A DNA stretch of 20,542 nucleotides. Origin: an uncultured Ruminococcus sp. Lineage in GTDB: Bacteria; Bacillota; Clostridia; Oscillospirales; Ruminococcaceae. The stretch lies in the NCBI GenBank assembly GCA_900752785.1, contig CAADWP010000079.1:1-20542 (forward strand), in the 5' to 3' direction. Below the pieces are notes generated by a model, which had not been told where the DNA came from, made no database searches, and saw only the letters and a program-made list of their open reading frames with translations. A program made the position numbers and the translations under genes. Each line of letters begins with the position of its first letter. The stretch's first letter is position 1. This document shows positions 7,426 through 12,654 of the stretch, piece by piece.

Positions 7426-8163
7426 ATGTCAATGACTAACGAACAGCTTGCAGTATTCATACAGCAGGGCGACAGTGATGAGCTGATACCTGTGCTGTGG
7501 GAAAAGGTAAGAAAGCTTCTGTATTTGAAGTCAGAACAGTTCTACCGGCTGCACGAGACAGCCTGCTCCCGACGAGGCGTTGAGCTGTGGGACATCAGGC
7601 AGGTGAGCTATTCAGCGTTCCTCGATGCAGTAAAGGCGTTCAAGGCGGACAGCGGTTATAAATTCACGTCATTTCTTGACTTTCCTTTCAGGAATACGGT
7701 AAACGGTCTGTTAGGCTTACGCAATGAGGCAGGCAGGAACGAGCCGCTGAATAACTGTGCAAGCCTCGATAAGCCTGTCAGTGACGAGGACGAGGACTGC
7801 ACTCTGATAGATCTGCAAGAGGACGAGCACAGCACCGACTTCATCACCAAGCTCGAAAGTGATAATATCTCGGACATTATCCGCTCAGAGGTCGAGGCTC
7901 TGGACGAGCCGTACTGCAATGTGATCCGCTTGTATTACCTTGAAGGGAAGAAACTCGCTGAGATCGGCGAGCTCCTCGGCGTAAGCGGTGAGAGAGCCCG
8001 TCAGCTCAGGTATAAAGGCGAGAGGGAGCTTCGCAAAAGTAAGGTGCTGCGTAAGCTCTACAATGAACATTATCAGCAGCGATATGTACCGAGGAGCAGG
8101 TATTACGACTGGCAGCCTGAGAACTACTATCTTAGGTACCGATATTGTTTTGAGAGTAAATAA
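7426..8163 (+). CDS. Sigma-70-family-like protein
   Basis: A 245-residue protein with a region-2-like N-terminal half (LWEKVRKLLYLKSEQF, DIRQVSYSAFLDAVKAF, GYKFTSFLDFPFRNTV) and a clear region-4 helix-turn-helix (CNVIRLYYLEGKKLAEIGEL, then LGVSGERARQLRYKGERELR). It may direct RNA polymerase to element promoters or act as an anti-/co-regulator. The last 35 residues are rich in Tyr, Arg and Gln, unlike typical sigma factors. AGAGAGG precedes the ATG; a second ATG two codons on is equally possible. Two word copies lie inside the gene in the codon phase not used in the primase gene. Confidence 0.82.
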   Translation: MSMTNEQLAVFIQQGDSDELIPVLWEKVRKLLYLKSEQFYRLHETACSRRGVELWDIRQVSYSAFLDAVKAFKADSGYKFTSFLDFPFRNTVNGLLGLRNEAGRNEPLNNCASLDKPVSDEDEDCTLIDLQEDEHSTDFITKLESDNISDIIRSEVEALDEPYCNVIRLYYLEGKKLAEIGELLGVSGERARQLRYKGERELRKSKVLRKLYNEHYQQRYVPRSRYYDWQPENYYLRYRYCFESK

Positions 8164-8184
8164 TACAGACAGGGAGATACTACT

Positions 8185-8427
8185 ATGAAATACATTGAAA
8201 GCAAATATATTTTCGATGACATGACAGCAATTCAGGCGTTCACGGACGAGGGTGAGCCGTGGTGTTCGGTATCTGTCAACCTGTCCGATTATGGATTGGT
8301 TCCGCAGGACGGCGACCACATATACATTCCGCTTTACAAGCTCGATGATATATTTGCACAGTTCTCCACTGAGGAGCTGAAGGAGATCGCTTACGGCAAT
8401 GAAAATGATAACGAGGAGCAGGCTTAG
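8185..8427 (+). CDS. DUF4313-like protein
   Basis: An 80-residue acidic protein. The segment DEGEPWCSVSVNLSDYGLVP followed by DHIYIPLYKL matches the pattern I associate with DUF4313 proteins of Firmicute conjugative and integrative elements, whose function is unknown. GGGAGAT lies upstream and the gene begins 21 bp after the sigma-like gene, probably in the same transcript. The stop codon is preceded by a copy of the word (GAG GAG CAG GCT TAG), which also forms the 5' arm of the terminator. Confidence 0.72.
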   Translation: MKYIESKYIFDDMTAIQAFTDEGEPWCSVSVNLSDYGLVPQDGDHIYIPLYKLDDIFAQFSTEELKEIAYGNENDNEEQA

Positions 8428-8443
8428 CGGTCTGCTCTTTTTT
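8416..8443 (+). terminator. Terminator using the dispersed word
   Basis: GAGCAG (8416-8421) pairs with CTGCTC (8432-8437) and a run of six T follows at 8438-8443. The 5' arm overlaps the DUF4313 stop codon. It ends the replication-module transcript. Confidence 0.75.
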
Positions 8444-8460
8444 CTGCTGCACTTAAAAAC

Positions 8461-8552
8461 ATAACAAGTTATATTTTTGAAAATCGCTAAGTATATCTTG
8501 TTATACTTAGCGCAAGGATTTTTACAGTCAAAGTATACCTTGTTACACTTTG
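8461..8552. repeat. Tandem inverted repeats with CTTGTT cores
   Basis: A perfect 11-bp inverted repeat CGCTAAGTATA/TATACTTAGCG (8485-8512) and a 9-bp one with one mismatch, CAAAGTATA/TACACTTTG (8529-8552), both enclose a YCTTGT loop and lie 42 bp apart centre to centre. A third, partial copy in reverse orientation (AACAAG core at 8463-8468) lies 34 bp upstream. These resemble dimer binding sites on one face of the helix, possibly for a replication or partition protein. Confidence 0.7.
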
Positions 8553-8571
8553 AAATAAAATCTGTACAGTT

Positions 8572-8709
8572 TTGTATAATCATTCAGACCTGCTCCGAGG
8601 TCTGAGCGACACGCCTGCAAGCATAGCCGACGGCGTTCCGGCTATCGAGAATACGCTTCACATCACGCACGAGAATGAGCCACAGCAGGCACACGTCCGC
8701 ATAGAGTAA
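8572..8709 (+). pseudogene. Possible gene remnant or 45-residue ORF
   Basis: An open frame from TTG 8572 to TAA 8707-8709 reads SDLLRGLSDTPASIADGVPA and then IENTLHITHENEPQQAHVRI. The composition is protein-like and higher in GC than the DNA around it. There is no good ribosome site and no recognised family, so it may be the tail of a lost gene. A copy of CCTGCTCC is at 8589-8596. Confidence 0.3.
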
Positions 8710-9113
8710 TTATCTGCCCAGAGGAGCAGGCAGGGCGCAGCGGTCAACGTCGCGAGCGTGGAGGTGCTCGACACTTCCTCGACAGTTCAGAGCGTGACTT
8801 TTCGTGACTTCTCGACTGCTTCCTCATTGCTTCAAGGATAGGTTTTGTCAGTAGTTTTTCTTGGTTCGCTCTTGCTTCAATGGTAATAATCGGCGGCGGT
8901 TCTCACGGGTTCCTCACGAGTTCACCTGCTCCGAATGGTAATTATTTGATGTTGGTTTTCGTTGTTCGCTCGTAGTTCAAGCGGTCAGCATAGCAAAAAC
9001 CTGATAAAACCTGACATTTATCTGTAATCTGTTCTCGGTATCAGGGGGAGGGATACCCCTGTTTGTATCCTCTTGCACTACACAGCGTCACTGCTCAAAA
9101 ATCTGCTCGGAGG
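8710..9113. other. Non-coding segment with short direct repeats
   Basis: No gene seen. It contains CTCGACA at 8767 and 8778 (with CTCGACT at 8811), CGTGACTT at 8793 and 8803, a loosely repeated GTTCGCTC...TTCAA segment (near 8865 and 8963), copies of the word at 8723 and 8925, and an inverted repeat GGTATC/GATACC at 9037-9057. It is the left shoulder of the palindrome cluster. Confidence 0.55.
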
Positions 9114-9222
9114 TTGTGCAGTCAACTGCACAAACTGGAAATCGATTTCCACTTTTTCAAAATGTCTCATCGATGATACAAAAATGTTGAATCGATTCAA
9201 CAAAAAGGAAAGTTGACTTTCC
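9114..9222. repeat. Cluster of five consecutive palindromes, candidate origin
   Basis: Five palindromes in 109 bp: TTGTGCAGTCAACTGCACAA (9114-9133, 9-bp arms), TGGAAATCGATTTCCA (9136-9151, perfect), one centred on TCATCGATGA (9163-9180, one mismatched pair), TGTTGAATCGATTCAACA (9185-9202, perfect 18 bp) and GGAAAGTTGACTTTCC (9207-9222, 7-bp arms). Centres are 20, 28, 22 and 21 bp apart, close to two helical turns except in the middle. Cores run AGTCAACT, AATCGATT, CATCGATG, AATCGATT, AGTTGACT, so the array itself is symmetrical. It lies in non-coding DNA downstream of the primase-helicase. Confidence 0.85.
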
Positions 9223-9409
9223 ACAAAACCCATAAAAACCCATTTATGGAATAGTTTTCGCTCAGGGTAGCTCCTTTGGTGGATGTGCGATCTTGTATCT
9301 GATCTGCTGCACCTCCGGGGGACTCAGCGAGAAATATGAGCAGTGACGGTGTGAAGGTCACAACCGACAGGAGCAGGGGTACACCGCCCCCCCTATATCA
9401 ACTCCATTT

Positions 9410-9708
9410 ATTCCCTCGATTCCCCAGATTCCCTGAACATTCCCCAAGCATAAACGCCTATGTTTCGCTGAATTCTTGATGTTGAGGGAATTTAGGGAAT
9501 GAAAATCGAATTTCTTTATTATAAAAAAATAAAAATCTACTATATCGTATATCCTCACGCTGAAAAACTTTTATTTTGCAAAAAAATCGCCATAAGAATT
9601 CAGAAACATTCCCCAAATTCCCCGAACGCCCGATACACGGCTGTATATAGCCAAAAACCGTTGGGGAATAATTGAAAAAAACATTCCCTCGACATTCCCC
9701 AGATTCCC
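9410..9708. repeat. ATTCCC(C) iteron-like array, 12 copies
   Basis: ATTCCC begins at 9410, 9419, 9428, 9439, 9608, 9617, 9683, 9694 and 9703; the reverse GGGAAT is at 9486, 9495 and 9664. Neighbours within a group are 9 or 11 bp apart. Both outer groups contain ATTCCCCAGATTCCCT. AT-rich DNA (9500-9600) separates the groups, a layout like iterons next to an unwinding region. An open minus-strand frame here only translates the repeat and is not a convincing gene. Confidence 0.8.
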
Positions 9709-9766
9709 TAAAAGGCAATGATAATTCAGAAAAAGGAGCAGGCTTAACAACCCACTCCAAATCTTA

Positions 9767-10324
9767 TCATAAAGCACCGCTCTTTCTTCTGGCTCTTTCA
9801 GCACGCTTGCCGAGTATGTAGCCATAGTTGAAAAGCCTCATATACGTTATAATATCAATGCCGCCGTGATTTTTTCCATAGGTAAGCAGAGGTTCTATTT
9901 TGTCTATGCATCCTATAGACTGATGCCCTAAAATCTTACGAATAGCTTCGGTCTCTTTTTCGTTCTTGTGAATAGCTTCGGTTCGTTCAGCTTCGGCGGC
10001 AAGTAATTCTTCAATGAATATCAGATCATGTTCACTGCTGCGGCGTGTATTGCGGTAAAAGCTGCTTGCAGACAATCTCACACTGTTATGGATATCAATA
10101 CCGTGTCTGAGGTAGCTGTAAATAGACGCTCTGAACCTCTTTAAATCAACGTTTGAAGCTATGAGCTTGCAAGCCTTACCGTGATTATAAAGCCACTTTA
10201 TTGTTGCTTCAAAAGCTGTTAAAACGGTATAGGAATCAGTGAAATGCGGATTCTTTAAAAGCTCTTTTGAGCTTGCGATTATTAAATCTATTATGGTTTC
10301 ATCGCTTAATATTTCTATTTTCAT
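9767..10324 (-). CDS. Hypothetical protein downstream of the RHH regulator
   Basis: A 185-residue mainly helical protein. Residues about 105-130 are Glu-rich (EELLAAEAERTEAI), and it ends with the basic tail LGKRAERARRKSGAL, a tail I have seen on small proteins of Clostridia elements. No HUH, Walker or HTH motif is visible, so I assign no activity. AAGGAAA lies upstream of the ATG. No separate promoter is apparent on this strand, so it is probably translated from the transcript of the RHH gene upstream (minus strand), with a predicted antisense RNA in the gap between them. It borders the iteron array, which makes a replication-control role possible but unproven. Confidence 0.7.
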   Translation of the reverse strand: MKIEILSDETIIDLIIASSKELLKNPHFTDSYTVLTAFEATIKWLYNHGKACKLIASNVDLKRFRASIYSYLRHGIDIHNSVRLSASSFYRNTRRSSEHDLIFIEELLAAEAERTEAIHKNEKETEAIRKILGHQSIGCIDKIEPLLTYGKNHGGIDIITYMRLFNYGYILGKRAERARRKSGAL

Positions 10325-10346
10325 AACATTTTCCTTTCAAAAATAC

Positions 10347-10375
10347 TTGACAAGCCGCAAAAGGAATGCTATAAT
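10347..10375 (+). promoter_or_regulatory. Promoter of predicted small RNA
   Basis: TTGACA at 10347-10352 and TATAAT at 10370-10375 with a 17-bp spacer, on the strand opposite to both neighbouring genes. Predicted start near 10382. Confidence 0.8.
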
Positions 10376-10381
10376 AGATTT

Positions 10382-10456
10382 AGCAAAACCCTTTGTGGTT
10401 TTTTGTGGATAACGGTAACGCTTTGCTTGGTCGTGGGGCGTTACTGTTATTTTTTT
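10382..10456 (+). ncRNA. Predicted counter-transcribed small RNA (about 75 nt)
   Basis: Starts behind a consensus promoter and ends in a strong terminator: AACGGTAACGC (10411-10421) pairs with GCGTTACTGTT (10438-10448; one G-U pair), followed by T at 10450-10456. A second small hairpin AAAACC/GGTTTT lies at its 5' end. No ORF. It runs antisense to the gap between the RHH gene and the hypothetical gene on the minus strand, covering the RNA just upstream of that gene's ribosome site. Confidence 0.6.
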
Positions 10457-10623
10457 ATGTCAGACTTTAGCTTGTTAATCCCTCTGCGAATTGCTTCGGC
10501 TTTTTCAACTCGCTCTTGTTCACAATAGGTACTTAATACCTCAGAACACTCACTATCAAGGCGAACTGTAATTCGTTCACTCTTAGGATTATCGCTTTTC
10601 GGTCTGCCTGTTCGTGGGCTCAA
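10447..10623 (-). CDS. Ribbon-helix-helix (CopG/Arc-type) regulator
   Basis: A 58-residue protein: SPRTGRPKSDNPKSERITVR, then LDSECSEVLSTYCEQERVEK and AEAIRRGINKLKSD. A beta-strand ITVRLD followed by two helices is the RHH fold. The start is taken as TTG 10623 because the family usually begins with SPRTGRP and AGGTG lies 6 bases before it; GTG at 10632 is the alternative. It probably represses its own promoter, which carries repeated TGTCTGCCA sites. It is upstream of the hypothetical gene in the same transcript. A function as a copy-control repressor or antitoxin is inferred from family and context. Confidence 0.82.
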   Translation of the reverse strand: MSPRTGRPKSDNPKSERITVRLDSECSEVLSTYCEQERVEKAEAIRRGINKLKSDIKK

Positions 10624-10641
10624 TCTTATCACCTCACTTTT

Positions 10642-10709
10642 TGTCTGCCACTAAATATATTATACTTCATGTCTGCCAAAAAGTCAATACCTTTTCAAAA
10701 AATGCCACT
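10642..10709 (-). promoter_or_regulatory. RHH-operon promoter with repeated operators
   Basis: On the minus strand TTGACT (10687-10682) and TATAAT (10664-10659) have a 17-bp spacer. TGTCTGCCA occurs at 10642-10650 and 10670-10678, on either side of the -10 box, and the related TGCCACTA occurs at 10646-10653 and 10702-10709. Direct repeats around the start are typical of autoregulation by RHH proteins. Confidence 0.75.
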
Positions 10710-10748
10710 ATACACATTGCACAAATATTACTGCTTTTTTAAGTTCAC

Positions 10749-10887
10749 GCTTGTGTTTTTGCACAAGCGGCGAATTTGCCTATTTTACGCGCTTTTCGTT
10801 TTTTGTCCTTTTTGGCTTTTTTGATGTGACCTTTTTAACTTCTATAGTCCTCGCGTACCTCACATACAAAAAGCCAAAAAAGACAAA
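10749..10887. repeat. Hairpin and 20-bp inverted repeat in non-coding DNA
   Basis: GCTTGTG/CACAAGC forms a small hairpin at 10749-10768. TTTGTCCTTTTTGGCTTTTT (10802-10821) is the inverse of 10868-10887 with one mismatch, separated by 46 bp. The rest of 10710-10948 shows no gene; a long folded RNA or protein-bound structure is possible. Confidence 0.5.
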
Positions 10888-10948
10888 TGGCTATATATCG
10901 AGGTTTTAGCTTGCAACGCATTTAATAATTCAAAAATTATTTAAACTC

Positions 10949-10995
10949 TTGACATTTCGGAGCAGGAGTGCTATAATTAATACAAATCCTGCTCC
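10949..10995 (+). promoter_or_regulatory. Promoter bracketed by an inverted pair of the dispersed word
   Basis: TTGACA 10949-10954, TATAAT 10972-10977, 17-bp spacer. GGAGCAGGA (10959-10967) lies in the spacer and TCCTGCTCC (10987-10995) just after the predicted start, forming a 9-bp inverted repeat around the -10 box. Transcription would run antisense to the broken gene at 11059-11334. Confidence 0.75.
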
Positions 10996-11058
10996 GGTAG
11001 GTGGTTGAGTGCCTTTACATATTTGCTTTGGTCGGCGGTTATGTAAGGCTCTTTTCTT

Positions 11059-11334
11059 TTATGCCACTGTAAATCGGCGGCTCTCGGTCTGCTTGGTGTA
11101 CTGGTCGTAAAGGTCTTTGTGTGTGCTTTTGAATGCCGTTGTGTCAAAGCGGTTGGACTTGACCGTCTTGTATCTGATCTTGAACACGTCAACGTCAAGT
11201 TCCTATGTGTTGCGCTTAGTCATCTCAGCTTTAAGTTCGTCCTTGATTCCGTCAAGCTCTGCCTGCGCTTCTGCGATAAGCGTTTCCAGTTCCTTAAGGC
11301 TTCTTACCTTTGCTAATAAATCCATTGTACTCAT
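11059..11334 (-). pseudogene. Element protein gene interrupted by one in-frame amber codon
   Basis: Reading from ATG 11334 with GGAGGT 6 bases upstream: MSTMDLLAKVRSLKELETLI, then a charged helix to AEMTKRNT, a TAG at 11205-11203, and in the same frame ELDVDVFKIRYKTVKSNRFD followed by TTAFKSTHKDLYDQYTKQTE, SRRFTVA and TAA. The part after the stop strongly resembles a small conserved phage/element protein ending in ...SNRFDT.AFK...RRF.VA, so the frame was coding throughout. GAG to TAG would be a single-base change. Either a pseudogene, a sequencing error or a recoded codon; the first is the simplest. Confidence 0.75.
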
Positions 11335-11394
11335 GTTAGTACCTCCAATATTTTTTCAGCTCCGGAGCGTTTCCGCTTCCCTTACTGTAATTAT

Positions 11395-11501
11395 ATTATA
11401 CGCTATCGACAGTACATTTGTCAATACGCAAAATACACAAACTTGTACTGACGATATTGTACATTTTGTGTATTGACGATAGTACGTTTATAGTGTATAA
11501 T
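11395..11501. promoter_or_regulatory. Mirror-image divergent promoters with shared operators
   Basis: Leftward promoter: TTGACA (11424-11419), TATAAT (11400-11395), 18-bp spacer, serving the broken gene. Rightward promoter: TTGACG (11473-11478), TATAAT (11496-11501), 17-bp spacer, serving DUF4160. The two halves are inverted near-copies (each has ATTTTG.GTATTGAC and a GTATAAT -10). GTACTG.CGATA-type motifs occur beside each promoter and in the middle, suggesting one regulator for both. Confidence 0.7.
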
Positions 11502-11526
11502 AGTATATAGAAAGTGAGGTGAGCAA

Positions 11527-11784
11527 ATGCCTACAATATCAATGTTCTACGGAATATTAATCCGAATGTACTATGATGACCACAATCCGCCGCATATTCA
11601 CGCTGTTTATGGTAATGATACAGCTTGTTTTACATTTGACGGTGAACTTCTCGAAGGATCTTTGCCAAAGAAACAGAAAAAGCTTGTTGAAGCATGGATT
11701 GAAATTCATCATGACGAACTCAATGCAAACTGGAAACTCGCTCAGGAAGGTGAACCTATTTTCAAGATTGAGCCTTTAAAATAA
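11527..11784 (+). CDS. DUF4160 protein
   Basis: An 85-residue protein whose start MPTISMFYGILIRMYYDDHN followed by PPHIHAVYGND is the signature of DUF4160, including the conserved DHNPPHIHA core. The biochemical activity of the family is not established. It is routinely found next to DUF2442, as here (32-bp gap), and the pair has been considered toxin-antitoxin-like; that role is an inference in this window. GAGGTG lies before the ATG, and the rightward promoter at 11473-11501 drives it. Confidence 0.88.
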   Translation: MPTISMFYGILIRMYYDDHNPPHIHAVYGNDTACFTFDGELLEGSLPKKQKKLVEAWIEIHHDELNANWKLAQEGEPIFKIEPLK

Positions 11785-11816
11785 GGCTCTTTCTCCCCTA
11801 AAAGGAGGTTATTATT

Positions 11817-12062
11817 ATGAAAACAGTTATCAGTGTTCAGCCTTTGGACAACTACAAGCTACTACTCGAATTTGATAACGGTGAAAAGCGTATAGGAGAT
11901 ATTTCTTCACTGCTTGTCAAGCCGATATTTGCTTTTCTGAAAGACAGCACTTTCTTTAATTCAGTATATATCGAGTATGGTGCTGTAACATGGAGAGACA
12001 ATAACGGACAGGAAGTCGACATTTGCCCTGATAAGCTGTATATGGACAGCGTTCCGGCTTAG
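11817..12062 (+). CDS. DUF2442 protein
   Basis: An 81-residue protein with the DUF2442 pattern: a beta-rich N-terminus VISVQPLDNYKLLLEFDNGE followed by the GDISSLL, FAFLKD and YGAVTWRDNNGQEVDICPD segments. AAAGGAGG precedes the ATG. It follows DUF4160 in one transcript and is followed 11 bp later by the RHH-like gene, a compact three-gene module typical of stability cassettes. Confidence 0.88.
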   Translation: MKTVISVQPLDNYKLLLEFDNGEKRIGDISSLLVKPIFAFLKDSTFFNSVYIEYGAVTWRDNNGQEVDICPDKLYMDSVPA

Positions 12063-12073
12063 GAGGTGTTAAT

Positions 12074-12274
12074 TTGGCTATAAGTGAAGCTCGCCAAAGA
12101 GCAAATGCAAAATATAATAAAAAAGCTTATGATCGCTTAGAAATGAAAGTACCAAAGGGGAAAAAAGCTGAAATTTTAAGTCATGCCGAGGAGCAGGGCG
12201 AGAGCCTTAATAAGTTTTTGAATAGAGCTGTTGAAAATCAAATAGTTCTTGATAAAGAAACTAAAAATAAATAA
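12074..12274 (+). CDS. Small Arc/RHH-like protein
   Basis: A 66-residue basic protein, AISEARQRANAKYNKKAYDR, then LEMKVPKGKKAEILSHAEEQ and GESLNKFLNRAVENQI. The strand LEMKVP followed by two helices fits an Arc-type ribbon-helix-helix DNA-binding protein. The start is TTG 12074 behind AGGAGG. It is the third gene of the DUF4160/DUF2442 module and may regulate it. A copy of GGAGCAGG (12190-12197) encodes EEQG in the helix region. Confidence 0.75.
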   Translation: MAISEARQRANAKYNKKAYDRLEMKVPKGKKAEILSHAEEQGESLNKFLNRAVENQIVLDKETKNK

Positions 12275-12281
12275 AAGTATT

Positions 12282-12314
12282 GGAGCAGGGCGCACTTACC
12301 TGCTCCTATTTTTT
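12282..12314 (+). terminator. Terminator made of an inverted pair of the word
   Basis: GGAGCAGG (12282-12289) and CCTGCTCC (12299-12306) form an 8-bp stem with a 9-nt loop, followed by six T at 12309-12314. It ends the DUF4160 module transcript. Confidence 0.85.
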
Positions 12315-12440
12315 GTGCGCCATTTGTGCGCCATTGATACGACAGCGCACAAGAAATTATAAGAAGTTATAAGAAGATAATGCTTAAAAACATCGAAAAA
12401 TAGGCAGGAAACAAATATTATAAAAAGCTATAAAAAGCTA
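12313..12440 (+). repeat. Right integrase arm-type repeats
   Basis: The box at 12313-12337 (two TGTGCGCCAT units) matches 861-885 with one mismatch. An inverted GCGCACAA is at 12344-12351. Three 10-bp-period units starting AAGAA lie at 12351, 12361 and 12371, and a tandem TAAAAAGCTA at 12421-12440. Orientation is the same as at the left end. Confidence 0.6.
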
Positions 12441-12449
12441 AAACACGCT

Positions 12450-12468
12450 CTCGTAATGAGCAGGTCGC
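12450..12468 (+). repeat. tRNA-Thr anticodon-arm fragment
   Basis: Nineteen bases identical to 747-765 of the intact tRNA-Thr (CTCGTAATGAGCAGGTCGC). The sequence that continues to 12473 (AGGTT) matches the second tRNA instead, so the fragment is a hybrid of both. Confidence 0.7.
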
Positions 12469-12548
12469 AGGTTATCAATAAAGCGACGTTCAAACTATCA
12501 AGCCGGACACAGCAGTCTTACATCAAACACCACTTCAAAATTGAATAT

Positions 12549-12624
12549 GCTTGTGTAGCACAGTTGGTAGTGCAGCGCATTCGTAATGCGCAGGTCGCAG
12601 GTTCGAGTCCCGTCACAAGCTCCA
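12549..12624 (+). tRNA. Second tRNA-Thr (CGT), within the element
   Basis: A full 76-nt cloverleaf: acceptor GCTTGTG/CACAAGC, D-arm GCAC/GTGC, anticodon stem GCGCA/TGCGC with loop TTCGTAA (anticodon CGT, 12582-12584), T-loop TTCGAGT, CCA at 12622-12624. The T-stem carries one A-C mismatch and one G-U. A terminator follows, but I see no consensus promoter upstream. It differs from the tRNA at 716-791 in most stems, so it is not a simple duplicate. It may be carried by the element or left by an earlier insertion. Confidence 0.82.
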
Positions 12625-12653
12625 AAGTCTCCTGTTTTAGGGAGACTTTTTTT
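12625..12653 (+). terminator. Terminator of second tRNA-Thr
   Basis: AAGTCTCC (12625-12632) pairs with GGAGACTT (12641-12648), then T to 12653. It begins at the base after CCA. Confidence 0.88.
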
Positions 12654-12654
12654 G

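Noticed and set aside
8430..9766. CRISPR array
   Set aside because: The repeats are short palindromes or 6-mers with 9/11-bp period, with no repeat-spacer unit and no cas gene.
9458..9825. Overlapping minus-strand open frames across the ATTCCC array
   Set aside because: They translate the repeat itself (recurring GNV/GIWGMF), lack ribosome sites and match no family; the repeats explain them.
11117..11476. Plus-strand open frames of 119 and 65 residues
   Set aside because: They are the shadow of the minus-strand gene at 11059-11334, whose frame, RBS and family-like C-terminus are clearly better.
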